The translations under genes were made by a program, and so were the position numbers. From Verrucomicrobiota bacterium (GTDB taxonomy: Bacteria; Verrucomicrobiota; Verrucomicrobiia; Opitutales; Opitutaceae), in assembly GCA_016222805.1 (NCBI GenBank), contig JACRQG010000007.1, forward strand, positions 599,809 through 663,808: a stretch of 64,000 nucleotides of DNA, given 5' to 3'. Below, piece after piece: positions 28,601 through 36,322 of this stretch; positions within the stretch are counted from its first letter, which is position 1, and each line of letters starts with the position of its first letter. The notes beneath the pieces were generated by a model. The model was not told where the DNA came from and made no database searches. It worked only from the letters and a program-made list of their open reading frames with translations.

Positions 28601-30846
28601 GCGGTCGTGTTGAGCAGGGGCGTCTCGGAGGAGAGGTCGAGCGACCGCCGCACCAGGGATCGGCCATAGGCGAGATAGACGCCCTCGGCGGTCGGCACGA
28701 AGGCGGTCGGCACAAGCGTCTCGCTCAGAATCACGGTGGGGAGCCAGCGCTCCGCGGCGAGGTCGTAGCGCTCAATGCGGGCCGGTTGGGTGGCGAGGAA
28801 GAACACGACATCGTCCACGCGCCCGACATCGAGCCAGGGCAGCGGAGCCCGGTTGAATTCGTAGACCGTCGTGTCGGGGCGCAGCCGGACGGGCATCGAC
28901 GTGTAGCTGCCGGCCTCGTTGGAGATCGTCAGCGTGTAGGTGCCGTAGTCGGTGACGGCCACGGACGCGATGTCGATGGAGGCATTGGTGGCGCCGGCGA
29001 CGGCGACGCCATTGCGGAACCACTGGTAAGACAGCGGCGGTGTGCCGGTGATGTTGTTGCTGGCGGCGAGCGGCCCGCGGGCGCCGGGCGCAGCCGTGAC
29101 GACGGAAGCCGTGGGGCGCTCGATGGCCGGGGCGGCTGTCGGGACGATTGTCAGGCGGGCCGCCTTGCTGGCCACGCTGCCGCCGGCGCCCGTCACGTAG
29201 ACGCTGTAGGCGCCGGCGTCGGATTCGCGCGTGGTGTTGATCGTGTAGCCGGTCGAAGTCGCACCGGGGATGGGGGCTCCGTCCTTCAGCCATTGGTAGG
29301 AGAGCTCCCCGGTGCCGGCGTTGGACAGGCTCACACTGAAGTAGGCCGCCGTCCCCGCCACGGCCTGGCGATCGATCGGTTGGGCGCCAATCACCGGAGC
29401 GGTGGCCGCGGCGACCGTCACCGGCGCTCCCGCGCTCGTGGTGGAACCGGCCGAACTCGTCACCACGACCGTGTAGACCCCGGAGGCCGCGGGCGTGGCG
29501 GAGGACTGGGAGTAGTTGCTAAAGGTGGCGCCCGGGATCGCGACGCCGTCCTTGCGCCACTGGTACGTGAAGGAAGCTGCGCCGGTGGCCTCCACGGAGA
29601 GGGAGAAATAGCCGTTGAAGTCCACGCGCACGCCCGAGGGTTGGCGCGTGATCTCCGGTGCCGAGGCGGCGACGACGACGAGGGTCGTTTCCGGGGAAGT
29701 GGCGGAGCCGGCGGCGTTGGTGGCGGTCAACGTGTAACGGCCGGCATCACCCAGGGCGACGGCGCTGAGGGAAAAGAAGGAACTCGTCGCCCCGGGGATG
29801 GCCACGCCGTCCTTCTGCCACTGGTAGGTTTGCGGGGTGCTGCCGTTGATGGAAGGGGAGATCGAAAACGACGCGCCCACGTAGACTGTCCGGGTCGACG
29901 CACTGGAGGAGAACGAAACGGGCGTGGCCGGCGTGACCGTGACGGTGGCCTCGCGGCTGGTGGCGCTGCCGGCCGCGTTGCGCACGATCACCGAGTAGGT
30001 GCCGGCGTCGGCGGTGGTCACGGCGGCGATGTCGAGTGTGGCATTCGTGGCCCCCGCGATGGGCGCGCCGCCTTTCAGCCATTGGTAGGTGTAGGGCGGG
30101 GAACCTTCGTTCAGGGAGACCCCGAGGTTGAGCCGCTGGCCCACGGTGATACTGGTGCTGCTGGGGGAGAACGGTGAGAGGACGGGAGCGATCGCGGCGT
30201 TGACCGTGAGGGTGGCGGGGGTGCTCGTGATTGAGCCGAAGGCATTGGTCACGACCACCGTGTAGGCGCCCGCGGAGTCCGTGGTGAGACTGGTGAGCGC
30301 GAGGGAGGTGTTCGTGGCCCCGGCGATGGGATTGCCGTCCTTGCGCCATTGCTGGGTGCGGGGAAAGGAGCCCGTGGCGGAGAAAGAGAAGGTCGCCGAG
30401 GACCCGACGTTCGAGACGATAGAGGCGGGTTGCGTGGTGATGACCGGTGCGGAGGCGGGACGGACCGTCAGGGTGGTCGTGCCGACACTGGTGCCCGCGC
30501 TATTGGTGGCCACGACGGCGTACGTGCCGCTGTCGGAAGCGACGGCCGCCTCAAGGACGAGGTTGCCCCCCGTCGCCCCGGGAATGTCGACGCCATCCTT
30601 TCGCCACTGGAAGGTCCACGTGACCAGTCCGGGGCTTCCGATGTACAGCGGGGCGAATACGACCCGCTGTCCAAGGTCCACCGTCCCGCCGCCAGCCACG
30701 CCGGAGAGTCTCGGTGGCGTCACCGTCTGGGCGGCGACATCAACCACGAGCCAGGCCAAGGCGAGCCACAGGCGGAGCAAGTGCAGCCGGGAAGGCGTGG
30801 ACCGCAGGATCTTGGAGGCAACCAGGGCAGAGGCAACGGGATGCAT
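25642..30846 (-). CDS. Large secreted protein with seven Ig-like modules
   Basis: A 1734-residue protein. The ATG at 30846 (MHPVASALVASKILR) gives a signal peptide ending near VVDVAAQ. Seven Ig-like modules follow at about residues 41-640, each with a QW-(R/L/Q)-K-(D/G)-G core and a GAT step, such as YQWRKDGVAIPGATFSNYSQ. A long region with beta-propeller-like character (about 650-1280) and a beta-rich region precede two C-terminal tandem domains, beginning LANISTRGRIGSGEDAMIAG and LINIATRGRVGADDDLLIAG. That tandem domain is a common tail of verrucomicrobial surface proteins. No enzymatic motif is seen; adhesion or carbohydrate binding is inference. In-frame codons upstream of 30846 show no protein-like sequence. 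Confidence 0.88.
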   Translation of the reverse strand: MHPVASALVASKILRSTPSRLHLLRLWLALAWLVVDVAAQTVTPPRLSGVAGGGTVDLGQRVVFAPLYIGSPGLVTWTFQWRKDGVDIPGATGGNLVLEAAVASDSGTYAVVATNSAGTSVGTTTLTVRPASAPVITTQPASIVSNVGSSATFSFSATGSFPRTQQWRKDGNPIAGATNTSLALTSLTTDSAGAYTVVVTNAFGSITSTPATLTVNAAIAPVLSPFSPSSTSITVGQRLNLGVSLNEGSPPYTYQWLKGGAPIAGATNATLDIAAVTTADAGTYSVIVRNAAGSATSREATVTVTPATPVSFSSSASTRTVYVGASFSISPSINGSTPQTYQWQKDGVAIPGATSSFFSLSAVALGDAGRYTLTATNAAGSATSPETTLVVVAASAPEITRQPSGVRVDFNGYFSLSVEATGAASFTYQWRKDGVAIPGATFSNYSQSSATPAASGVYTVVVTSSAGSTTSAGAPVTVAAATAPVIGAQPIDRQAVAGTAAYFSVSLSNAGTGELSYQWLKDGAPIPGATSTGYTINTTRESDAGAYSVYVTGAGGSVASKAARLTIVPTAAPAIERPTASVVTAAPGARGPLAASNNITGTPPLSYQWFRNGVAVAGATNASIDIASVAVTDYGTYTLTISNEAGSYTSMPVRLRPDTTVYEFNRAPLPWLDVGRVDDVVFFLATQPARIERYDLAAERWLPTVILSETLVPTAFVPTAEGVYLAYGRSLVRRSLDLSSETPLLNTTASITTLLAYGDFLYFNGTSNDSYSSGNYNTLNRSTLQPGPTTSAGYISYGLQNVVFAPSIGKGFGRTTGISPSDIMMFTVGADGRFGTVSDSPYHGDMPVGTSPRVFPGAQLVSDESGTVYRTRDLTYAGSFGEPLTDLAFRSDGTAVLLRGPLLATASAETFLETGRTSLTRAGLRLFTRNTDTFVFAAPVPGSTALTVTKVAAASFRAATPPLAVSLPSGRFSIDDAFLGENDLVHVFSRTLQGFVRWNPATRQFLPNLTLRDAPIRLFHQPGNRRALAVYPDGVVTEITLAATSTERVLFNLTHQVRAVTDLGDLVSVNIANSGNSGDKRVVFGASTGPRFNNVSLYEATGLAWQPASRRLYSTPAFSSGLQYEIIQANGALVTGTSNQGASSGGTVTPPIRFNVDGSLLASANGRVLNADLASVGSLANDITDATWIGNALYSIRAWEGQTQVQQWARGTYLTAGTLRVAGTPVRLLALASGRLLVVTNDRGFLALTLLNADLSSAAPLDARGLAGVYQATTGSGDTLTHTFLYVRPDGTGVLLVSTPASRLTLVADTVNLRAEGSFVTAARDLSGAASRTVHGAVNADGTFSVTIPSLNLTAAGSRSTGSSFWSYFLLPATNGGTGVSHAIIAPDGRGLLLAQTGSTVDAALLTTSTDGRTAGTSSSGTRFTLTLIPSSTGMVLSADRAPFASVSFAGLFDGALRTDRLANISTRGRIGSGEDAMIAGFVVDGAAARTVLLRAIGPALAGFGVTGTAPDPKLTVFRGANRIGESDNWSTEPGASGLVSATATVGGFPLPAGGRDAALLLTLDPGSYTAQVTPASGSGGIALVEVYDAGGLALSNAPRLINIATRGRVGADDDLLIAGIVVGGNGPKRVLVRGVGPTLGSFGVGGALVDPVLTILAGTQTIASNDNWGSPVGGGIASEVSLGAAAVGAFPLVPGSRDAALVLTLQPGAYTAQVSGKSGATGVALIEVYELAP

Positions 30847-30977
30847 CGAGGTAAGCCGTCGATGTTGGACAGGCCTTCGGGCGAGGGCGAGAAGCGAAGT
30901 GAACGGCCGGACAGCGCAATTCCTGTCCGACCCGGACCGCGCGTCCGGGCGCGGATTGCCCCTGCGGTTCTGGCCGA

Positions 30978-32678
30978 TCAGCGCGGTGAGGCCGGAGCGG
31001 CGGCCTTTTCGCCGGTGCCTTTGGCCTTCTGCTTGGCCCGGGTTTGCCGGTGGCGAATCAGCTCGGCGCGGTCCCACACGCCGCATCGCTCCGCCCACGC
31101 CTTCCAACTCCGGGTGAGCTCGGAGAGACGCTCCGGCTGGGCCGCGGCCAGATCGCGGGTCTCGGTGCGATCGACCGCCAAGTTGTAGAGTTCCCAAGGC
31201 CCGCCGTGCCCGGCGACGGCCTTCCAGTCGCCTTGGCGGATCGCGCGGTTGCCTTCGTGCTCCCACGCGAGGAGGCGGGGTGGTGAGGAAGGGGGGACGG
31301 AGGGGGAAGCAGAGGGGGAGACCAGCAGAGAGAGAAGGCTCCGGCCCTCCAGGGGGAGGGTGGGCTGGCCGAGGCGGTGCGCCGGATAGGTGGCTCCGGC
31401 AACGTCGAGCAAGGTGGGCATCATATCGACGATGTGCCCGGGCGTGTGCACGAGGGCGCCGGACTCGGGCGCGCCGGGACGGCGCGGGGCGATGCGGGTG
31501 GGCCAGTGCGCGATCAGCGGGGTCGAAATGCCGCCCTCATGCGTGGCCATCTTGAATCGACGGAGCGGGGTGTCCGCGGCGTTGGCCCATTCCAAGCCCG
31601 CGCTCGCATAGGACTTCCCGGTGCCAATCGGCGCGCCCGCCACCCCACGGCTGAAGCCGCCCGGTCCGCCTTCCGCGGAGCTGCCGTTGTCCGAGAGAAA
31701 AAGGACCAGGGTGTTTTCGAACTGGCCGAGTTGCTTCAGGCGGGAGATCAGCCGACCGACGTTCTGGTCGATGCAGTCGATCTGCGCGGCGTAGATCGCC
31801 ATGCGCTGCGCCAGATCGCGGCGGGCTTCGGCTGGCATCTCCGCCCAGGGCTTGGCCTGGGGATCGCGCGGACTTAGCTGCGTGCCCGGCGGAAGCAGAC
31901 CCATGGCCTGCTGGCGGGCAAAGCGCCGCGAGCGCACCTCATCCCAACCCCGGTCGTACCGATCGGCGTATTTGGCGATGTCGGCTGGTTTGGCCTGCAA
32001 CGGCCAGTGCGGGGCGATTTGCGCGAGATAGAGGAAGAACGGCCGCTCCGGCCGGCGCGCGGCCTCGTCGATGAACTCCAATGCCCGATCCATGAACGTG
32101 TCGGTGACGTAAAGGTCATCCGGCGCCTCGATCCGCTCGGCGTCGCGCACGAAGAAGACCTCGGGCCGCAGCGCGAGCGTATCCTTGAAGTACACCCCGC
32201 CGCCGGAAGGCGTGCCCCAGAAGCGATCGAAGCCGCGGTCGAGCGGCCACTGGCCCGGGGCGGAGCCGACGTGCCACTTGCCCACCATCAGGGTGGTGTA
32301 TCCGGCCGGCCGGAGCGCCTCGCCCAGCGTGACGCAGCGGTCGTTGAGGAAACCCTGGTACGAAGAGATGCCATCGTTGCCCACCATGTCGCCGATGCCG
32401 GCCTGATGCGGGTAGAGCCCGGTCAGCAGGGCGGCGCGCGTCGGGCAGCAGCGCGCGGCGTTGTAGAACTGGGTAAACCGCAGTCCGCCGCGCGCCAGCG
32501 AATCGAGGTGCGGGGTCTCAATCTCGCTGCCGTAGCAGCCCAGATCGGACCAGCCCATGTCGTCGGCGAGGATCAGGATGATATTGGGGCGCTGGGCGGC
32601 CGCTGCTCCAGCGGGCGCGACAGGCGCGAAGGACAAGACTGCGAGAAGGCAGAGGCAAAAGCGCAGGAGCGAGGACAT
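30978..32678 (-). CDS. Secreted sulfatase, arylsulfatase A-like
   Basis: A 566-residue sulfatase. The signal peptide is LLRFCLCLLAVLSFAPVAPA, then IILILADDMGWSDLGCYGSE, and the active site C77-C-P-T-R within NAARCCPTRAALLTGLYPHQ. GKWHVGSAPGQWPLDRGFD, LFLSDNG and THEGGISTPLIAHWP follow, typical of arylsulfatase A-like S1 enzymes. The Ser/Pro run VSPSASPSVPPSSPP near residue 460 is an unusual low-complexity insertion. It lies 516 bases downstream of the four-sulfatase operon on the same strand and may have its own promoter in that gap. Confidence 0.93.
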   Translation of the reverse strand: MSSLLRFCLCLLAVLSFAPVAPAGAAAAQRPNIILILADDMGWSDLGCYGSEIETPHLDSLARGGLRFTQFYNAARCCPTRAALLTGLYPHQAGIGDMVGNDGISSYQGFLNDRCVTLGEALRPAGYTTLMVGKWHVGSAPGQWPLDRGFDRFWGTPSGGGVYFKDTLALRPEVFFVRDAERIEAPDDLYVTDTFMDRALEFIDEAARRPERPFFLYLAQIAPHWPLQAKPADIAKYADRYDRGWDEVRSRRFARQQAMGLLPPGTQLSPRDPQAKPWAEMPAEARRDLAQRMAIYAAQIDCIDQNVGRLISRLKQLGQFENTLVLFLSDNGSSAEGGPGGFSRGVAGAPIGTGKSYASAGLEWANAADTPLRRFKMATHEGGISTPLIAHWPTRIAPRRPGAPESGALVHTPGHIVDMMPTLLDVAGATYPAHRLGQPTLPLEGRSLLSLLVSPSASPSVPPSSPPRLLAWEHEGNRAIRQGDWKAVAGHGGPWELYNLAVDRTETRDLAAAQPERLSELTRSWKAWAERCGVWDRAELIRHRQTRAKQKAKGTGEKAAAPASPR

Positions 32679-33194
32679 GGCGGGAGAAGTCGGAACTTGT
32701 AGACGGGGCGACCGCGCCCCGCGATTTCGTGAGACGAGCAGGAACCTGGCGCGGGGCGGGGTCGCCCCGATGAGCGCAAGCCTGAGTTTCCATTCGCGCA
32801 CAGGCGCGACGTAATGCTTGTCGCCCGGGGGACACACCCCGCCCTTCGGGCACTCCTCGGGAGAGGGGATCTTCCCAAATTGAAGTTCGCCCGGGTCCCC
32901 TCTGGAGCCGGATCCATGCGATAGAACCACGAATGAACCCGAACAAACACGAATGGAAATTGCCTGCGGAAGAGGAGGTCTTGCCACCCACCCAAAGGTG
33001 ACGCGGCGCGCCGGCCGGTGCTTCGTGTCGATTCGTGTCCCTTCGTGGTTTTCCACGGAATTCCTCCGGCTGGTGAGGGGTGGCGCGTCAGCGCCGGGGT
33101 GTGTCGGCGCCGGGGTGTGTTTGCCTGGCCTTTTCATCGGTGACGGCCGCGGACTAGGTGAGCGCCTTTGGGGTCTCCCCGCCTGCAGGAGGGA
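32679..33194. other. 516-base intergenic region between two sulfatase genes
   Basis: No gene is seen. The region holds the REP-like palindrome pair at 32698-32770. It also has two facing blocks rich in CACGAA: AACCACGAATGAACCCG-type sequence at 32925-32957 and its inverted counterpart TTCGTGTCGATTCGTGTCCC at 33022-33041, running to TTCGTGGTTTT. A duplicated GCGCCGGGGTGTGT lies near 33092-33121. It presumably includes the leader of the 30978-32678 gene. Confidence 0.65.
32698..32770. repeat. GC-rich palindrome pair (REP-like), copy 3
   Basis: The left arm (32698-32723) reads TGTAGACGGGGCGACC then GCGCCCCGCG, and the right arm (about 32750-32770) reads GCGCGGGGCGGGG then TCGCCCCG. The 20-base cores are reverse complements with one mismatch, so the pair could form a long hairpin upstream of the sulfatase ATG at 32678. 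Confidence 0.78.
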
Positions 33195-34715
33195 TCAGCG
33201 CGTCGATGGGCCAATTCTCCAGTCCTTGGGCGGCACGAAGCCGTCCTTCCCCTCGGTGTAGGCGCCCACGCCGGGCATCTGCCAGGTGCCGAATTCACGC
33301 AGGCGGCGGTGCAGTTCCAAGACGCGGTGCGGTTCGCGGGCGGCGAGGTCGTTCTTCTCCGCAGGATCGGCGGCGAGGTCGTACAGCTCCAGGCTCGGCG
33401 GGGCGGCTGGCTTCTCGGCGAAGAAGTCACCATGGGCGACAAGCTTCCAGGAACCCAGGTGCACCGAGGCGTGGGCGTCCTCGTTTTGGTGCAGATAGGA
33501 GAACCACGGGCGCTCCGGGAGCGACCGGGCGCCGCGCAGGGCCGGCAGGAGGTCGACGCCATCGAGGTTGGTCGGCGGCGTCACGCCGGCGGCGGCGAGC
33601 ACCGTGGGCACGACGTCGATGTAGCCCAGACGATCGGAGAACCGACGTCCGCCGGAGAGACCGCCGGCCGGCCAACGAATCGCGGCGCAGACGCGGGTAC
33701 CGCCTTCGTAGACCGTGAGCTTGGCGCCCCGCCAAGGGGCGTTGCTGCTGCCGACGCGTGGAATGCCGCCGTTGTCGCTCGCAAACAGGATCAGGGTATT
33801 GTCGGCGTCGGGCCGGGACTCCACCGCGGCCAGGATGCGACCGATCGCCTGATCGAGGGAATCGACCATCGCCGCGTAGGCCCGGCGGTCGCCGGAGAGC
33901 TGCGGGTAGCGCGCGAGGTCGGCGGTTTTCGCCTGAAACGGCGAGTGCGGCGCATTGAACGGCACATACAGCAACCACGGCTGCCCGAGCGACGATTCGC
34001 GGATGAAGCGGACCGCCTCATCCGCCAGCAGATCCGTCGAGTAGCCTTCCTGTCGCACGGTGCGATCGTCGTCGTGCCAGTCGACCTCGCCGTCGCGCTC
34101 GTGGGTGAGGTAGTCGATCGCGCCGTTGTAGTGGCCGTAGAACCGCGTGAAACCCCGCGCGAGGGGAAGAAACTCACGGCGGGCGTGGCCGAGATGCCAC
34201 TTGCCGATGAGGCCGCGGCGGGTGTAGCCGGCGGGCGCGAGCAGTTCGGCCAGGGTCTTTTCCGACGCCGGCAGCCCGTATTTCGACCAGGGCGGCACGA
34301 CGGCGCGCATCAGGCCGAAGCGCAGCGGCCAGCGGCCGGTGAGCAAGCCCGCGCGGGTGGGCGAGCACATCGGGCACGCGCGAAAGTCGGTCATCTTGAC
34401 GCCGGAGGCGGCGAGGCGGTCGAGATTCGGCGTGGCGATGACCTTGCCGCCGTTGAAGCCCACGTCGGCGTAGCCGAGGTCATCCGCGAGCAGCAGGAGG
34501 ATATTGGGGCGGGCAGGTGGAGTCGCGGCGCGGACGACCGGGGCGACGGAGAAGACTGCCAGGAGAGCGGCGCCGATGAACAGGAAGGAGGGGCGGATGG
34601 TCGGAGGGGCCAATCGCGGGGCGGGGTCGCCCCGGCTACAAGTGGGAGACGGAGTGGAGCGCAGGGCGGGGGCGCCCCGCCTACAGGTGCGAGAGGGGAC
34701 CGGGGGGAGGTTCAC
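33195..34715 (-). CDS. Secreted sulfatase; N-terminus contains two REP-like units
   Basis: A 506-residue sulfatase if started at the GTG at 34715, whose GTG overlaps the TGA of the upstream sulfatase (GTGA). The core has PNILLLLADDLGYADVGFNG, the active site C117-S-P-T-R (FRACPMCSPTRAGLLTG), GKWHLGH and FASDNGG. There is no ATG or obvious strong start near the hydrophobic segment FLFIGAALLAVFSVAPVVRA. Residues 10-35 (TCRRGAPAL and TCSRGDPAP) are encoded by two REP-like palindromes. Either the coupled GTG start gives a long n-region, or a weak TTG at 34613 (MAPPTIRPS) is used. Confidence 0.87.
   Translation of the reverse strand: MNLPPVPSRTCRRGAPALRSTPSPTCSRGDPAPRLAPPTIRPSFLFIGAALLAVFSVAPVVRAATPPARPNILLLLADDLGYADVGFNGGKVIATPNLDRLAASGVKMTDFRACPMCSPTRAGLLTGRWPLRFGLMRAVVPPWSKYGLPASEKTLAELLAPAGYTRRGLIGKWHLGHARREFLPLARGFTRFYGHYNGAIDYLTHERDGEVDWHDDDRTVRQEGYSTDLLADEAVRFIRESSLGQPWLLYVPFNAPHSPFQAKTADLARYPQLSGDRRAYAAMVDSLDQAIGRILAAVESRPDADNTLILFASDNGGIPRVGSSNAPWRGAKLTVYEGGTRVCAAIRWPAGGLSGGRRFSDRLGYIDVVPTVLAAAGVTPPTNLDGVDLLPALRGARSLPERPWFSYLHQNEDAHASVHLGSWKLVAHGDFFAEKPAAPPSLELYDLAADPAEKNDLAAREPHRVLELHRRLREFGTWQMPGVGAYTEGKDGFVPPKDWRIGPSTR
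34615..34687. repeat. Two GC-rich palindromes in direct orientation, copy 4
   Basis: One unit at 34615-34640 reads CGCGGGGCGGGGTCGC then CCCGGCTACA. A second at 34663-34687 reads GGGCGGGGGCGCC then CCGCCTACAGG. Both lie between the coupled start of the 33195-34715 sulfatase and its hydrophobic signal segment, so they would be translated in frame if the GTG at 34715 is used. Confidence 0.78.
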
Positions 34716-36322
34716 TGCGGGATGGGATCGTTCCGACGAACCTTTTGTCCTTCCCAGACGGCCTCGTCCGTGGCGCGGTCGTAGGTCAGCACGCGGCTGG
34801 CGCTGTTCGGGGCGGGCGGTCGATCGATCTTCGGCAGCCACTTCTTGTGTTCGGCGATGACCGCGGCGAAGGCGGGATCGCCGGCGAGGTTCTTCCATTC
34901 GTCCGGGTCGGACAGGTGATCGTACAGTTCCTCCGTGCCGTCGGCGTAACGGATGTAGCGCCAGCGTTCGCTGCGGATCCCGTGATTCCCCTGATTGTGG
35001 CTGGTGATGGCCGGCCGCTCGCGGCGGGCCTGTGGATTGCGCAGCTGCGGGGCGAGACTGATGCCCTCGAGGTCGCTGCGCGGAGGCAGGCCGCAGAGAT
35101 CCGCGAGCGTCGGATAGATGTCGAGGAGATCGGCCGGCTGCAGGGAGCGGCCGCCCCGTGCGACGCCCGGTCCCGCAAAGACGAGCGGGACCCGCGTGCC
35201 GTCATCCCAGAGCGTGTTCTTGCCGGTGATGCCCTTTTCACCGAGGTGCCAGCCATGGTCGCCCCAGAGGACGACGACGGTCTGGTCCGCAAGGCCCGCC
35301 TCCTCGAGGGCCGTCATGATGCGCCCCACCTGGGCATCGACAAAGCTGGTGCAGGCCAGGTAGGAGCGCACCAGGTTGCGCCACTGGTTGTTTTCCTGGA
35401 CCCACTTGAGACGGGGCTCGGGTAGGTTCCAGTGCAGGTACCACGAGAAGCGCGGGGTGTCGGTGCGGTCGTCGACCTTGATCTTCGGGAGCACGCTGTC
35501 GTCGTCGGGATAGAGATCGAACCACTTCTGCGTGGCGTAGCACGGCACGTGCGGCAGGAAGAAACCGGCCGCGAGGAAGAACGGCTGATCCTTTGGTGCG
35601 CGCTTGATCTGATCGACCGCCCAGCTGGCGACCTGGTAATCGCCCTTGTCCTCGTCGTTGTGCGGGAACACTCCCCAATCCATCAGCGGATGATCGCCCA
35701 TCGGGGTGGGGGGGATGAGTTTCTTGGGAGGGCGAGCGCCGATCCCCGGGTTGGGTCCGAGGATGTCGAATTCCGGGGCCTCGGTTGCCACCGCCTGCTT
35801 CTTGCCCTTGGCCTTGCCACCCGTCCCGGGTCCGCCGGGGCCACCGTGGTAGATCTTGCCCACCGAGAGCGTCCGGTAGCCGTGGGCCTTGAAGTGCTGT
35901 GGCAACGAAACGCGGTCCTTCCATTCCGGCAGCGTGCGGAACCACGGAGAGAGGCCGTAGATGCCGGTGGTGGTGGGGCGGAGGCTGAGCAGGAGGCTCG
36001 TGCGGGACGGATTGCAAAGCGGGGCGTTGCAGTGGGCGTTGAGCATCGCGGTGCCGCGCGCGGCCAGCCGGTCGATGTGGGGCGTCTTTGCCATCGGGTG
36101 ACCGCCCATGTGGCCAATCCAGTCGTTTTGATCGTCGATGGCGATGAACACGACATTGGGACGCGCGGCGCGTTCGGCGGCGGTGACCGCCGGGGTGAGG
36201 GCCAGCACGGTTGCCAGGCCGGCCAGCCGCCAGACGTCGCGGGCTCGTCTCTGTCGGAGCGTCGGAGACCAAAAGCGGAAGCGGTTCGAGGCAGGGGCGG
36301 CGGTGGCGGCGAGGTGGTTCAT
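34712..36322 (-). CDS. Sulfatase, iduronate-2-sulfatase-like
   Basis: A 536-residue sulfatase. A charged N-terminus is followed by a signal/anchor segment (LAGLATVLALTPAVTA), VVFIAIDDQNDWIGHMGGHP, and the active site C103-N-P-S-R in NAPLCNPSRTSLLLS. LSVGKIYHGG, then VVLWGDHGWHLGEKG and RVPLVF follow. The C-x-P-S-R site, the GKIYH motif and WGDHGWHLGE place it in the iduronate-2-sulfatase-like S1 group, which in bacteria often acts on uronic-acid sulfates. The ATG at 36322 overlaps the upstream stop as ATGA, and its own stop overlaps the next start as GTGA. Confidence 0.93.
   Translation of the reverse strand: MNHLAATAAPASNRFRFWSPTLRQRRARDVWRLAGLATVLALTPAVTAAERAARPNVVFIAIDDQNDWIGHMGGHPMAKTPHIDRLAARGTAMLNAHCNAPLCNPSRTSLLLSLRPTTTGIYGLSPWFRTLPEWKDRVSLPQHFKAHGYRTLSVGKIYHGGPGGPGTGGKAKGKKQAVATEAPEFDILGPNPGIGARPPKKLIPPTPMGDHPLMDWGVFPHNDEDKGDYQVASWAVDQIKRAPKDQPFFLAAGFFLPHVPCYATQKWFDLYPDDDSVLPKIKVDDRTDTPRFSWYLHWNLPEPRLKWVQENNQWRNLVRSYLACTSFVDAQVGRIMTALEEAGLADQTVVVLWGDHGWHLGEKGITGKNTLWDDGTRVPLVFAGPGVARGGRSLQPADLLDIYPTLADLCGLPPRSDLEGISLAPQLRNPQARRERPAITSHNQGNHGIRSERWRYIRYADGTEELYDHLSDPDEWKNLAGDPAFAAVIAEHKKWLPKIDRPPAPNSASRVLTYDRATDEAVWEGQKVRRNDPIPQ

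Noticed and set aside
30847..31266. N-terminal extension of the Ig-like protein to an upstream start
   Set aside because: The added ~140 residues are Arg/Gly-rich, overlap the end of the sulfatase gene at 30978 and precede a perfect signal peptide starting at 30846.
32679..33137. Extension of the 30978 sulfatase upstream of 32678
   Set aside because: The extra residues would come from REP-like and CACGAA repeats, and the ATG at 32678 starts a normal signal peptide with no coupled upstream stop.
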